A DNA stretch of 64,000 nt from Capitulum mitella (lineage: Eukaryota; Arthropoda; Thecostraca; Pollicipedomorpha; Pollicipedidae). This document shows positions 23,830-34,819 of the stretch, piece by piece. Made by a program: the position numbers and the translations under genes. Position 1 is the first letter of the stretch, and every line of letters starts with the position of its first letter. Where the stretch lies: NCBI GenBank assembly GCA_030062745.1, contig CP099846.1, forward strand, positions 6,190,432-6,254,431. Reading direction: 5' to 3'. The notes beneath the pieces were generated by a model. It was not told where the DNA came from and ran no database searches. It saw nothing but the letters and a program-made list of their open reading frames with translations.

Positions 23830-24255
23830 CCCCTGTTAACATGTAGGATGCCACCTACCTGCCTGTAGGTGCTCCAAGCCACTCTCTAGAGGCCTCCTGC
23901 CAGCCTCTAGGGGCCCGTACGAGCCTGTAGAGCCCCTACTCCTTACCAGCCCGATAGGGGCGACCTGCTGGTCTTTAGGGCCTCCTGCCGGCCTGAGGAA
24001 CCCCTGTCAGCCTTTGAAGGACCCCTGCTGACTTGCGGAAGGAACCTTTATTGTCAATTTGGGTCCCCTGTCGGCCTGTAGGGGCCTCCCGCTGGTCGAA
24101 AGGGCTCCCTGTCGGCATGCTGGTGCGTGGCCCCCTGCTGGCCTGTAGGGGCCACCCAAAGGCAGATAGGGGCTCCCTACCGGCCTGTAGGGACCTCCTG
24201 TCAGTATGTGGGGCCCCTGCCAGCCGGCGGGCCCCTGCTGCCCAGGGGGCCCACA
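23830..24255. repeat. GC-rich minisatellite, copy 2
   Basis: Counterpart of 13930-14355, with the same number of units and scattered substitutions. Confidence 0.85.
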
Positions 24256-24259
24256 CGAA

Positions 24260-27065
24260 GGGAACCTACCGCTCGGCGAGAACCATCCTTCCCCGAAATT
24301 CTTGGCTAGCTGCGCCCTTGGTTAGTAAAAGTGGACGCTTTTGTAAAGTTCATAGGGCCTATAAGCCCATTTAAACCGAGTCTTTGATTTCAGTCTACCG
24401 AGACGGACACAGCGAAATAGCCGTTACCTCGACACAGGAACTGGCATTGTGTGCGCAATAAGCCTTTGCACATGTCCTGATATTCCATTATCACACGCAC
24501 ATTCCAGTCGAAAACGAAGCGAAAAACTGAGGCATTGGGAATCCCTTGCATACCCCATCCTGGTCACACGGCAGCATAGCGCCCTCTGCCCCTTCCCTGC
24601 CTCGGCAGCGCCCGGCCGCCGTCCACCCGGTGCTCGGTGCCGACCGCAGCTAGAAAATCCTGTTACATGTTCATGCATCTGTGAATTAGTCTGGTCTTAA
24701 CACGTTGCTCCAATCGCACTTTTCGGGTCAAAACGGCACAAACTTCACGATTTGACTTTTTGACCGGAATATTCGAATGCAACCATCCCCATATTCGAAT
24801 CCTAAAACCTGTCCTAATTTTCAGTAGTAATTCGCACACACCAGTGGTCCGATCAGATTAACCATTATTGTGTTAGCGAACGTATTAGCGGACTCTATTA
24901 ACGAAAAACACAAGAAAGAAAGTAAGGACTGGTTTGGCTATGGCGCCACATATCATCATATACCACTGCTACACACGCGCCCACAGGTCACACAACACAC
25001 GACTACCGTGTATATGCATCCTGAAGGGATGTATCCTGACCACTGAATCGAAATACGCAAACCCGAAGGGATTAGACACAGAAGTCAATGCGAACTCCGT
25101 CATCAGCTTTGTGTGATTATGGGGACATTCATCATACACGTTACAAAACATAGACATGCATGAAACTTCATGGATGGAGCATCATATGACCGCCGTTAGT
25201 TCGACAGCAAAGGGTCGAATGTAATGAACATATCCACATATTTCCCACAGTGCATGACAACGCGTCGTAAAACGCCCGACTGCGACAATCCATGTAACCC
25301 ATGACTCTCAATGATGTGACCACGGAAACAAAATGGCCAGCTCTCATTATATGTCGAGGCGCACGCCAATCAACAGCATGTTGCCGTTTTAAGTATGTAA
25401 ACAGCTGCGCGGTTACACTGTCACCATCACTAATCACACTACCGTATCCTGTTTTCAATCCCAAGCTCGGACCGAAGAAATCGCGTGCGTAGTAACCAAA
25501 GGGGTACTTCGTGCTTCTTGTTTCATTTGGCCTCTGCGAAGCCGTGGACGAACTGCTCGGCCTTCAAGCGTCGACGGCCGGCAGACGTCGACGGCCTGCC
25601 GTCCACGTTTCTGGCCAGCTGGCCAGCCGTCCACAGTTACCCCAACGCATGCCGCCGCCGCCGAATAACGACACACACCGTAGTAGAACGCCACGTTGTC
25701 GAGGCATGCCGCACCTGCCCAGGAATGCGGCGTCAGCATATTCAGGATCCTTCAGCCTGAGACACATTACCAGTAATCGGTACGTTACCTCGTAACGTAG
25801 TGCGAGAAACAGCACCCCTTCGGTTGGGATTATGAAGGTTTGAAATTCACATTGGAATATGACACTGAATAACGGACCTGACAAACGGAAAGGGTATTTC
25901 GACAGCACATGAAGCCTACAACCGTTTACACCGCAAACAACATGTTTCCTAACTGACACATTATCGAAGCGTTACCGTCCGCGACAGCCACTCTTGTTAC
26001 CACAGGTACCGCTAGGTTTCGGCTGGGTAAGACCAAAGAGTCCAGGAGACGTTCCCCATTTCCACATTGCCCCTTTCCTAACTTTCGGAATGAGTGCCTG
26101 TTGCCAGCGACTGTCGAAACGAAGTGTTGTAAAGTCGTCGCCCTCCCTGCTAGGAAAGTGAGACGTAACTTCCAATAAGTGTTAAGGTGGTCTGAATGTG
26201 TTCTGAAGAGCTCATGTCACAGGAGTACTAAATGAACTACGCTGTCCCGTGATCAGAGGCGTCTGAAATCAGGCAACAGAAGGCGGGGTCCAAAGCAGCG
26301 ACTACAGACTCATCTTAGTCCGTTGAAGGTCACAATGAGCCACAGGCACATGGCACCTGCCTGTGAAGTTATCTGTTTTCATTACAAAGGAAATTGTATG
26401 TTAACCTACCAAGTCCGAACTTGCACGAATGCTAAACAAAATTATTTTTCTTCAAAATAATCCGCTATCCATTATCGGACAGCCAGGAGTGCTCCACACC
26501 CACAAACCCCGCGACTCAAGAATGAGGTAAAATGACAGGTTTGGTTAAGAAACGTGACAAAGTCGCGGCACTCCCTGCTATGTGCATGGAATACATCTGA
26601 AATATAAAACAATGAGTGACGGAATGGTTCTTTATAGTACATTTTGGACTACCAAAAGGAATTTAGGAAAGATCCTTGGAGAAAGGACAAAAATGAGACT
26701 AAAGCCCATGCCAAGGTCCACTTTTTACCCCCGTTCCCACTCCTCTGTTGTTCAAGAAATCGTCCATAATGGTTCCAAACACCGAGCCTGGTGGCGCTGG
26801 GGAACCACTATCAGCCGCATATATCCCGAGATTCTGGAACGAAGCTGCACAATGTTAATGATTTCATTACATTGCAAACAACGTACATTCCAGCCACAAA
26901 TGTTAAACAGATGAACATCCTTTTGCTTTTCCGGGCCACGAACGTTACGAAAATCGACAATTCAAAGCAAGCACAGCCCACAAATCACTGGGGTTTTCGT
27001 CAGCACTGTCTCGTGAGCCAAGGCCCCATCATTGTTACCCATGCACAGTCAAACCAATACGCTTG
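24260..27065. other. Unassigned interior of copy 2
   Basis: Counterpart of 14360-17155. No gene can be supported. Substitutions and indels relative to copy 1 fall without codon periodicity in any frame I followed. Confidence 0.5.
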
Positions 27066-27072
27066 AAATCCC

Positions 27073-27296
27073 CAGTGGCCGCCCTTGTGCAGAGGGGAGC
27101 AAGTCCCCCAGACAAGTTCACCACGGCGTATTGATTTGATTTGGTCGGGTGCAAACGTCACTGTCAGCGGATGGGGCCTCGTCAATGTCGTGTCTGTCAG
27201 TGCAGTCAAACCAATACGCCTGAAATCCTCGGTGGCCGCCCTTGTGCAGAGGGGAGCAAGTCCCCCAGACAAGTTCACCACGGCGTAGTGATTTGA
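27073..27296. repeat. 157-bp tandem repeat, about 1.5 units (copy 2)
   Basis: TGTGCAGAGGGGAGCAAG recurs at 27095 and 27252, 157 bp apart. One unit fewer than copy 1. Confidence 0.95.
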
Positions 27297-27336
27297 TTGC
27301 CATGTGTAAAACAGATGCTAACGCAAAGAAAAAACT

Positions 27337-30300
27337 TCAGATTGGAAAGTTTAATACGTCCCGCAGATGTGATTTGTGGCATTCCGACAAGTGGAGACGA
27401 ACATTGTCAGGTAAAACGATGTGTGCCGAACTGGAATTAATGTTGGGAAACCTAGAAAGGAGACATGACTTTGAAATGTGATACGACATTTTACTCATCT
27501 TTTTGAAAGTCGCAACTCGGACAATATCGTTTCCAATCTTTTTTGGATACTCCCAGCGCTCCAAATGAGTGAGGACAATATCAAACGGTGGTTTCATAGC
27601 TTTATAAACAAATGGCTCCCCACACGTTTTACACTTTTTGGTCTGAGGAGTGCAAGCCTCAATATAAAATGGCTGATCATTGATATGCAGAGGACGCTTT
27701 CTTTTCAGTGGTGGTTTTTGTGAAGGTTTACGGCCAGCAGAGGAAGGGATATTCATAGATCTCGTGCAGTTGAAAGCAATGACTTTTGGCTCCATGGTTA
27801 AAAAGGCCTTGACGTTTTGTTGTTTCTTGAACAGATTTGGATCCACTATGCATTTGAAGGCGAACTGCTGGTAAGTACCATGGAGCTTGAAATCACCTGC
27901 AAATTCCAAAGCCCGGATGACTTCATGGTACTCAAACATTACTACATCTTTTACCTTATCAATGAAGTCGTTTACGTTAAGTTTTTTGTTGTCGACCACT
28001 TGCTGAATCAGGCTGTTCACACTTTCAGCTCTGTTGGTTGTAAAATTTACTCCGATGATACATTTTAACATTTTATTGAGCTTGTATTTCCTAAAGTACT
28101 CTACAAACGTTTTCGCCTTAACATCCATGGCACACCATCTGCTGCAGAGTGAATCCAGCCTTTCGTGGCACACAGTTTCATTACTCATGTTTATAAGTCC
28201 CGAGGTTTCGTCAAATAGGTCGTGCATGATAACGTCTACTGTTGTCGTCATAAGGGCCGTTGAGCGCAGTTTCAGCAGGATGTTGCGGCGAAAATGAACT
28301 CTACAGAGGAAGTGTTTAATCCCCGGGAACGTTACCCGGAAAGGCCTGTACAGGCGTTCATCGTCATCGGTTCCTAGGGCCCGCAGACATTTGTCGTGCT
28401 TTATGAGTTGTCGGATTTTGGAAGCAAAGGCAAAATATGTCTTTTCATCTTTTTTCGTGTGGACCATTATAGGTCCGATCGACGTTGGATGCTTGCCAGA
28501 ATCTTTCCTTACCACGCTCAGATTTTCGAAAGAAGACACCGTCACGAAGAAGTCGCCAAGATTAAATGTGGTGTCAACGGTTAACACGGCATGCCGGGAC
28601 CCACAGCAGAATCTGTTTAAATTTGTGACCTGTTGATCCGTGTAAAGAAATATAATTGGTGTATCCGAAAACGTAACTTCCCTTACAAACCTGACATCCT
28701 TGAAATCATTCCGATTTTCAGTTATTACACGGTTCAAAATTTCCAAGTAAGGATCAGAATAGCGCGTCGTAGTGCGCTGTTCGGCCACTTTGGATTTATT
28801 TTTAAGATACTTAACTTGTTTATGATCCCTCGGAGCTTCGTGAGGTGTTTCCAAAACCCTTTTCCGGTACACTCTTTTCGGTGACGTGTCCCTGACCTCG
28901 CGCTCTACGTCTCTTAGTATCGTGCGTGGCGTCCTAACGTATGGCACGTCATGACGAGAATTTCCATGGATATGTTTGGCAGAAGAGATCTGACCCGCGT
29001 ATTCAATGAAAATGTCGTAGTATTTTCCTGTTGCACTTGTCGTAAAAGCAATCATTTTCTTGAAATTTGTGTCTGCTGACAGACGATAAATTTTCCGGGT
29101 GACAGTCACCACGTCACATTCGGACACCTCACTCCACTTCACTTTGTTGCCCCGCCTAAAAGAAGTAAAGTAGCCTTTGTGGTGGCCTTTGGGATCACGG
29201 CTGCAGTTGCGAATTTCTCTAGTTGCGGGATCGATACAGAAAAGACGTGAGTGCTGTCCGTAATGACGCCAAGCTCCCAAATCATCTCCGACGGCATCAA
29301 TTTCATTGCTGTAGGAATGTTCGACACTAAAGGAAGATGACGTCATGATTCTTTTTGGAACGGTTTTCACTTTTTCAGCATTGGACGGTAGTCCCAGACA
29401 CACACATCCGATGACCTGTTTGGAATTGGAAAACACGTCATTTTGGTCGTTCCAGATTGAATCCGCCCGTCTTTTGTTGCCAATTTTACTTTTTCCAGAT
29501 GGCGCTGACTCCTCCTCTTCTTCAGCAATGTCGGGCATCTCCTCGCCACAGCAAGATCCACGTGAGATTCCCTGCCCCGGAGAGTCCGTCCTGCTCTCTT
29601 CGCTGTCACGGTCTGGAGCTGTCATGTCCGTCTCTGGGTCAATGTTGTCTCCGTCGAGGGTCACACACAGAACATTTGAGGTCCAGCGTTCGGCACTGTT
29701 CGTTGTATCGCTGTTCGTGTCGGTACGAATGATATTGGCGACAGAATCATTTGCGTCCATATTACTGTTTTCAAAGGCGCTGGGATATAGAGGTACAAAG
29801 TGATTGGGCGCCCAGCCAGCAGGCCCATAGTTTCTGTCCATTTTTAGCGGCGCAACGCTGGACCACATGATGGATATGCCATCCCCAGCCACCTGCGTAC
29901 CTGGCCTGGGGTGGATAAGCTGGTTCATCAGACGACTGCACCAGTTGTCAGAACCGTGAACTGGAGGGTACACCGATTCGATGTCCCTCCCGATGACGGC
30001 AGCGGTGGCATAGATGTGCCACATGCCAGCCCACTTATGATTTCCACGACATCTGATGGCTTCCACCATTGGCGGGTCGCAGGTGGCTGAGATCAGTCCC
30101 GAGTCCGTCAGTCCTTCGTAGTGCTGGGCATGTAAAACAAGTTCAATCGTGGCTCTCACACGAATTTCCGTGGCGTAGGCCTCAGAGTTGGTGATTGCTA
30201 ATGAGACCGAATTGAAAAGGCAGTTGCCATCCCCAGTTGACGACATGGGCAGTGATTTTGGGCGGTCACAGAGCTGAAGGTAAGCCACGGCTGTCTGGTC

Positions 30301-30489
30301 CACATTCTGGTTGGGTTTGGGTGTAGACTTCACGTGAAGAACTGGACCATATGTCCTGCATACCTGATAAAAGGCCTTTTTACACTCAGCAAACATCTTT
30401 TCAGGTTCCTCAAACTCAGGCCTGCTGAGGTGGTACAGCATAGAACTGAAAAATGCTTCCCTTTCAGCCATGGCTTGCATGGAATGCAT
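27337..30489 (-). CDS. OTU protease-MULE transposase fusion, vertnin-like, 1050 aa
   Basis: Single open frame. Residues 80-240 form an OTU-type cysteine protease: TGDGNC with Asp87 and Cys90, the RVRATIELVLH helix, a MWHIYATAAVIGRDIESVYP strand pair, and NHFVPLY with His230. Residues 240-345 are acidic and low-complexity. Residues 405-500 are a basic unknown domain. Residues 630-830 form a MULE-type DDE nuclease: LTVDTTF (Asp639), GPIMVHTKK, GTDDDERL (Asp708) with FPGIKHFLCRVHFRRN, and FTTNRAESVNSLI (Glu822). The C-terminus has an LKRKRP nuclear-signal-like motif (928-933) and a KCKTCG cysteine pair (953/956) with later His/Cys that may bind zinc. The N-terminal part follows the order of motifs in vertebrate vertnin, a transposon-derived protein. 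The start is the first Met after an in-frame TGA eight codons upstream; an upstream spliced exon is possible (TTTTCCAG at about 30595). The OTU function in transposition is unknown. All catalytic residues are present, so it may be active. Confidence 0.85.
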   Translation of the reverse strand: MHSMQAMAEREAFFSSMLYHLSRPEFEEPEKMFAECKKAFYQVCRTYGPVLHVKSTPKPNQNVDQTAVAYLQLCDRPKSLPMSSTGDGNCLFNSVSLAITNSEAYATEIRVRATIELVLHAQHYEGLTDSGLISATCDPPMVEAIRCRGNHKWAGMWHIYATAAVIGRDIESVYPPVHGSDNWCSRLMNQLIHPRPGTQVAGDGISIMWSSVAPLKMDRNYGPAGWAPNHFVPLYPSAFENSNMDANDSVANIIRTDTNSDTTNSAERWTSNVLCVTLDGDNIDPETDMTAPDRDSEESRTDSPGQGISRGSCCGEEMPDIAEEEEESAPSGKSKIGNKRRADSIWNDQNDVFSNSKQVIGCVCLGLPSNAEKVKTVPKRIMTSSSFSVEHSYSNEIDAVGDDLGAWRHYGQHSRLFCIDPATREIRNCSRDPKGHHKGYFTSFRRGNKVKWSEVSECDVVTVTRKIYRLSADTNFKKMIAFTTSATGKYYDIFIEYAGQISSAKHIHGNSRHDVPYVRTPRTILRDVEREVRDTSPKRVYRKRVLETPHEAPRDHKQVKYLKNKSKVAEQRTTTRYSDPYLEILNRVITENRNDFKDVRFVREVTFSDTPIIFLYTDQQVTNLNRFCCGSRHAVLTVDTTFNLGDFFVTVSSFENLSVVRKDSGKHPTSIGPIMVHTKKDEKTYFAFASKIRQLIKHDKCLRALGTDDDERLYRPFRVTFPGIKHFLCRVHFRRNILLKLRSTALMTTTVDVIMHDLFDETSGLINMSNETVCHERLDSLCSRWCAMDVKAKTFVEYFRKYKLNKMLKCIIGVNFTTNRAESVNSLIQQVVDNKKLNVNDFIDKVKDVVMFEYHEVIRALEFAGDFKLHGTYQQFAFKCIVDPNLFKKQQNVKAFLTMEPKVIAFNCTRSMNIPSSAGRKPSQKPPLKRKRPLHINDQPFYIEACTPQTKKCKTCGEPFVYKAMKPPFDIVLTHLERWEYPKKIGNDIVRVATFKKMSKMSYHISKSCLLSRFPNINSSSAHIVLPDNVRLHLSECHKSHLRDVLNFPI

Positions 30490-30755
30490 GATAGGATGCC
30501 AATAATGATATCAACCACAAGGACTGGAGCTGATCTTACCACGTTGCTGGTTCGAAAGGACGGGCGATGAGAGGATGAAGGACTCCTGGCTGGAAAATTG
30601 CAAATGTACCGTAAGAATAAACTTTATCACAAAACTGAAATAACAAAAAGGGGAAACAGGGAAAAACGTGGCAAATGCAAAAATGCGCCATGACCACTGC
30701 ATCAACGGTTGTTAGTGTATAGTGGCGCCCATATGACCGAATCGAGAGGACTGGT

Positions 30756-31070
30756 AAATGAGGCGAAAGGCGAAAAAATGGTACAGGACATTGTGACTTG
30801 AGGCAAGGGTCTACGCTTTACCGGATGTTAACATTTAGGTCAGTGATATTCGGCATACGGGCTTTTATGTTAATGAGTCGCGACGTCTCACGAACGTTGT
30901 GAGACTGTAAAAAACACTACGACAATTGCGACCTACGCTTGAATGTAATGTGGAAGAACTTCAGTTCGTTCAACGTTCCAGTGTTATAAAAGCATGCCTG
31001 CCGCAGTGGTTTATGCTCGTGAGTTGATTGTTTAGATATTCGCTGGGTCCGGGACTTAACACACTCCCTA
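30756..31070. other. No gene; flank of copy 2
   Basis: Upstream of the transposase gene. It may hold the promoter and a first exon, but I see no clear TATA or repeat. Confidence 0.4.
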
Positions 31071-31071
31071 G

Positions 31072-31430
31072 GCCGACCCCGTGGCCTAGGGGAAAGATCG
31101 CGGAGTCGAGTCCGGTGGTATCGGGCTCGAGTCCCAGAAAAAGCGAAATACCTGACCCCACTGTTGTCTTGCGGTCATATGCTAAGTGGCCAGAGATGGT
31201 TAACCTGGTACGGGACGGCCGTGTCGTAGCATTGTACGGCACGAAAAAGATCCATCATAGGTCCTCTATGGCGAAAAGGCCGGAGGTAAAGTTACCCTTT
31301 GAACTGGAATTGCGCTACTGGGTGGCGGGTTCAGGGTACAAGCAACAAGCTCTGCTGAGCATTTACTCTCAGCCCAAAACCACGGGTGCTTACCATGCGG
31401 GTAAAATAACAAATAGTAATAACAGCTGAC
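31072..31430 (+). mobile_element. tRNA-derived SINE, core-sharing family (copy 2)
   Basis: The head has a box A-like GTGGCCTAGGGGAAAG (about 31081) and box B-like GGGCTCGAGTCCC (about 31122). The core ACGGGACGGCCGTGTCGT lies at 31210-31227, followed by a longer body and an A/T-rich tail (AAATAACAAATAGTAATAAC). The head differs from the SINE at 4556, but the core is shared. Confidence 0.75.
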
Positions 31431-31659
31431 GGGGGAGTTATCGCCACTCCTCTCTTCCCCCCCCCCCCCAATGGCGCATTTCTTAGATCTCCCAAACGAG
31501 AAAACGCTGAAATTTCCGGTAACTTCTTCTACCAGTTATGCACATGACAAAAATTTGGGAACGAAGCCATCTCAAGTCACGTGTCTCAATGGTGTCACAA
31601 ACGTGACACCATTTGATGGCATAACATATCGCATGGAAGTATCGTAAATTTCTGCCGCA

Positions 31660-31840
31660 GACGCCCAGGCAAAGGCCGCTGGAGGAGTTTTATCGAGCCG
31701 CGCGACTTCACGACGCGGCCACCCCATGACCTGCTGACCATTTTGGTCTCGAACAAATATTGGTGTGCGGTCTCTGGGACTCGAACCCAGCGCCTACCAC
31801 GCACCATACTCTGGTTCTGGTTCTGGTTACTATCCAGCAG
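31660..31840 (-). mobile_element. tRNA-derived SINE, core-sharing family (copy 3)
   Basis: On the minus strand a box A-like TGGTGCGTGGTAGG and a clear box B GGGTTCGAGTCCC (about 31768-31780) are followed by GTGGCCGCGTCGTGAAGTCG and a CGATAAAA stretch (31685-31724), the same core as in the other two SINEs. The head sequence is again different. Confidence 0.7.
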
Positions 31841-31859
31841 CCCATGGTAAGAGAAAATA

Positions 31860-33190
31860 TAGTCCTGTCCACCATTTGGTGCCACTTTCGATGAAAACTG
31901 CCCTAAAAACTGGTGATCAAAGAACACAGATCAGGTCACCGATGCAGGGTAAAGGCCATGCTGTCGGCTATCATCTCGCATAACTTCTGGTCAAAACTAC
32001 CAGTCAATTGGAATGCAATGGATCGGTTGTTTTGTAATCCGGCCAGACACCGGATATGCCGGATCGGGATGCCAGCTATCCGGTCGGATACCGGATATTA
32101 TCTTTGCCTGTTTTCACCAAAAAATGAAAGATAAGGACTGAACTGAAAAAACCCTCTTGGCTTTCGCCACGCATCGGGGATGGATCCACGACGTCAAATA
32201 AATAAGTAGATAAATAACGAACAGAAAGATCTGACAAACCAAAAAATTAAATACAAAATGTTAACAGACTGTGATTTATTCCCACCAGTGCCAACAGTTA
32301 TTGTAAGGTTTCCATATCTTTCACTGTAAAAAAAGAACCGCGACCATGGAGGAGCTCACCATCTCTGAATGGAGACAAAGGCCCCAGAATACGCAGAATG
32401 CCATAATAGGGTCTTGATAGAACTAGAATACTACGCCTGATGTACTATTGCATGAAGGGTGTGTTTGTTTCTATGCGGAATTCCGCGTGGAATTCCACGT
32501 TAAATCGGGGAATCCGCAGAGAACCTTCTGTACATCCCTCGCAATATGGCGGCGCTCAGTGAACATGAACCTTGCGAGAAATAAGTGAGGAATATTACAA
32601 CTGTGGGAGATTGGACACAGACAACTCAGTTTTACACGGGTAGGAGCAAACGGTAGTGATCACAACAACAAAAACGTCCTGCTTCAAAATGCCAACAAGG
32701 CGCGATACACAATCCTGACGCATAGTCGACGTCAAAGGTGTAGATGAAGAACGTTTCAGTGCACAACGGGAATCCCGGGAATTCTACATCGCAGTCCTGG
32801 CGCATAGAACGTACCCTATACCTCAATAGCGAACGCGTGCTGGGTCGGCCGTATAGTAATAATATGTCATATATTGTTACATGCTATTACTACACGTCAT
32901 CAAGCATTTTACACGGCTAAAGAATTATTCCAACAAAGTTATCCACCAAAAACGTAGTGTCGCCGGGCGCTCGGCTGGACGGTGCAATCATCCACTCAAG
33001 GTCGTAAACAGTCCGCCATTTCCGAACGACGTGTGCGTGGTACGGGCCGTACGGACGTGGTAGCGGGGTACTGTAACATGTTGCAGCACACCGACCCAAT
33101 TAAGATACAATCTAATACCGCAGTTCGCGCGACCGAACCTCTTTACTGCACAAAGCCAACTCCAATGGCACCCTTTTATCGGCCCGCAGC
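31860..33190. other. No recognisable gene; CCGGAT motif cluster at 32035-32098
   Basis: The cluster has about six CCGGAT/ATCCGG motifs in 60 bp, arranged partly as inverted pairs. The rest is unassigned unique-looking DNA. Confidence 0.5.
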
Positions 33191-33496
33191 CAGGGACGTA
33201 GCCAGGGGGGGGGGCATGGGGGCCATGGCCCCCCTGAACCAAGCGGATGTATACTACACTACACTAGATGTATAGCGATTTCGCACGAATATGGAATAGT
33301 GATCATATATATGTTGCAAAAGCAAACATTATATGTATTCCTGGGGATAAATATGACGTCAGTTACATAAAATTTCATTTTCGTATAAATTTTGTCATAT
33401 GCCAGAGGCATATGACAAAATTTGTCATATGCTAGAGGCATATGACAAAATTTGACATTTGCCTACCCCCTGAGGGCAATCCTGGCTACGTGCCTG
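33191..33496. mobile_element. MITE family 1, copy A (306 bp)
   Basis: Terminal inverted repeats match CAGG(G/C)ACGTAGCCAGG at 33191-33206 and 33481-33496. The interior shares ATATATGTTGCAAAAGCAAACATTATATG and other blocks with 53359-53626 and 60446-60717, which lie in the opposite orientation. No coding capacity. A clear target duplication is not visible. Confidence 0.85.
33391..33450. repeat. Tandem 30-bp palindrome pair
   Basis: Two consecutive 30-bp units (33391-33420, 33421-33450) differ by one base. Each is itself a near-perfect palindrome, TTTGTCATATGCC-AGA-GGCATATGACAAA. The other members of this MITE family have only one diverged unit. Confidence 0.95.
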
Positions 33497-33534
33497 CCTG
33501 CGGTCTCTAATACTCTATACCCAGAAGCGGTTTA

Positions 33535-33670
33535 ACCTCTGCAGAGATGGGGGCAAACGCGATTTTTACCTCGTTTTTTTCCATGCAACGCCATAGGGTT
33601 AATGTTAAAAGTGTTGACCAAAGTTGGGGGGCAGCCCCCTGCCCCACCGGTTCCAACGTCCCTGCCTATA
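33535..33670 (+). repeat. MITE family 3 fragment
   Basis: TCTGCAGAGATGGGGGC, ACGCCATAGGGTTAATGTTAAAA and CAAAGTTGGGGGGCAGCCCCCTGCC appear here. The same blocks appear inverted at 52530-52680 and partly at 35470-35545 and 36685-36735. Non-coding dispersed repeat. Confidence 0.75.
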
Positions 33671-33969
33671 CCGTGCCTCTCGCGCTGGGTTGCGCCTTCG
33701 TCGCAATGTTTGTCCTTTGATATTTATTTCATACGACCTTTTGCCGTACGATCCTTTGCTTGCGATCTTTTGTCACAGGATCTTTCACCCAATAACCCAA
33801 CACCCATGCAAACTGTTTCAACCTCTGTGACGTCACGAGCATCTGCGTTTGCGCTGTAGTCTTCCCTGAAAGCTTGGGTTCTGGCCGTGGTGGTACACTT
33901 AGTAAAGATCACTAAATTTATAAGTGTTTTGTTACCATTTATCAAGTAAAAGCTGCATATACCCGCGTG

Positions 33970-34025
33970 CCTATATAAGTATACAGGTATATATATATAT
34001 ATATATATACATACATACATACACA
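33970..34025. repeat. (AT)n/(ACAT)n microsatellite
   Basis: Simple TA tract followed by four CATA steps. Confidence 0.9.
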
Positions 34026-34815
34026 AACATCGATCCCTTTATGCTGTATTATCTACTACCAGCCTATGTCTTACCTATTACAGCCATTCTTTTGGTTAGT
34101 ATTGCAATTTTCCCTTCAAACCGGCAGAGAATATGGAGAGGGGAAGCCACCAGGGGGCCCAAACCAACATGGGGGTAGGACCCTTATCAGCGTGCAAATC
34201 GACACTCCAAACAAAGGTGAACATGGATGGAACTTTGTTTTTGGAAGGGAGGCCTCCAATAATTTGGGATTCTAAACATTATGTGACGGCAAGAATAGCC
34301 TCAAATTCATCACAATTAGTCCAAATTAGCAATTGGGTCCGGGCCCTCCCCCCAGTCATTTTTGCAAAGCTCCGCCCTGAGAGGCGGGGACAAATATGCA
34401 ACTTTCGGAGAAATATGGACCGGTAATATTCATCCAACCTTTACCTCAGTATGCAACAGATCGGGCAACGAAAGATAAAACACAGAAAACCATACATACA
34501 CAAAAACGAATGAAATATTAAGTGCTATTCATAAACACGACGCACCGCAGCGACACTTTCAGAGCAATAAAGACAAGCCAAAAAAGGCGCCAAATCGACC
34601 CCGGAAATATGCTTGTCATAAGCTTTTGCTACCTCAATTGATGATTTCCGCAATGACATATTTTTTCTGCATTTAAATTCATTCTGAGAAAACAAAATAT
34701 TTTTCAACGAGAACTGAACACCAGTATTTTGAAACAATTACCTTATATCCAGTCGTCCGTAATGGCTTCGATAATTGGGTAGCAGAAGTACTGCTTGAAG
34801 TTTATGGCACATTAA
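34026..34815. other. No recognisable gene
   Basis: Unassigned. Only short frames without family features. Confidence 0.5.
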
Positions 34816-34819
34816 AGTC

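Larger units (their letters stand above)
21951..30755 (-). mobile_element. 9-kb repeat, copy 2 (OTU-MULE element, intact gene)
   Basis: Direct-orientation duplicate of 12050-21000. It carries the same succession of hairpin, minisatellite, unassigned region, 157-bp repeats and minus-strand transposase. Beyond GAGAGGACTGG (30755) comparison is impossible because copy 1 is cut by the gap. The inverted copy of its left end at 34820-35312 could be its right terminus, which would make the element about 13.5 kb. Confidence 0.85.

Noticed and set aside
31756-31840. A functional tRNA gene on the minus strand
   Set aside because: Box B is good, but the acceptor and anticodon arms do not pair and a SINE core follows.
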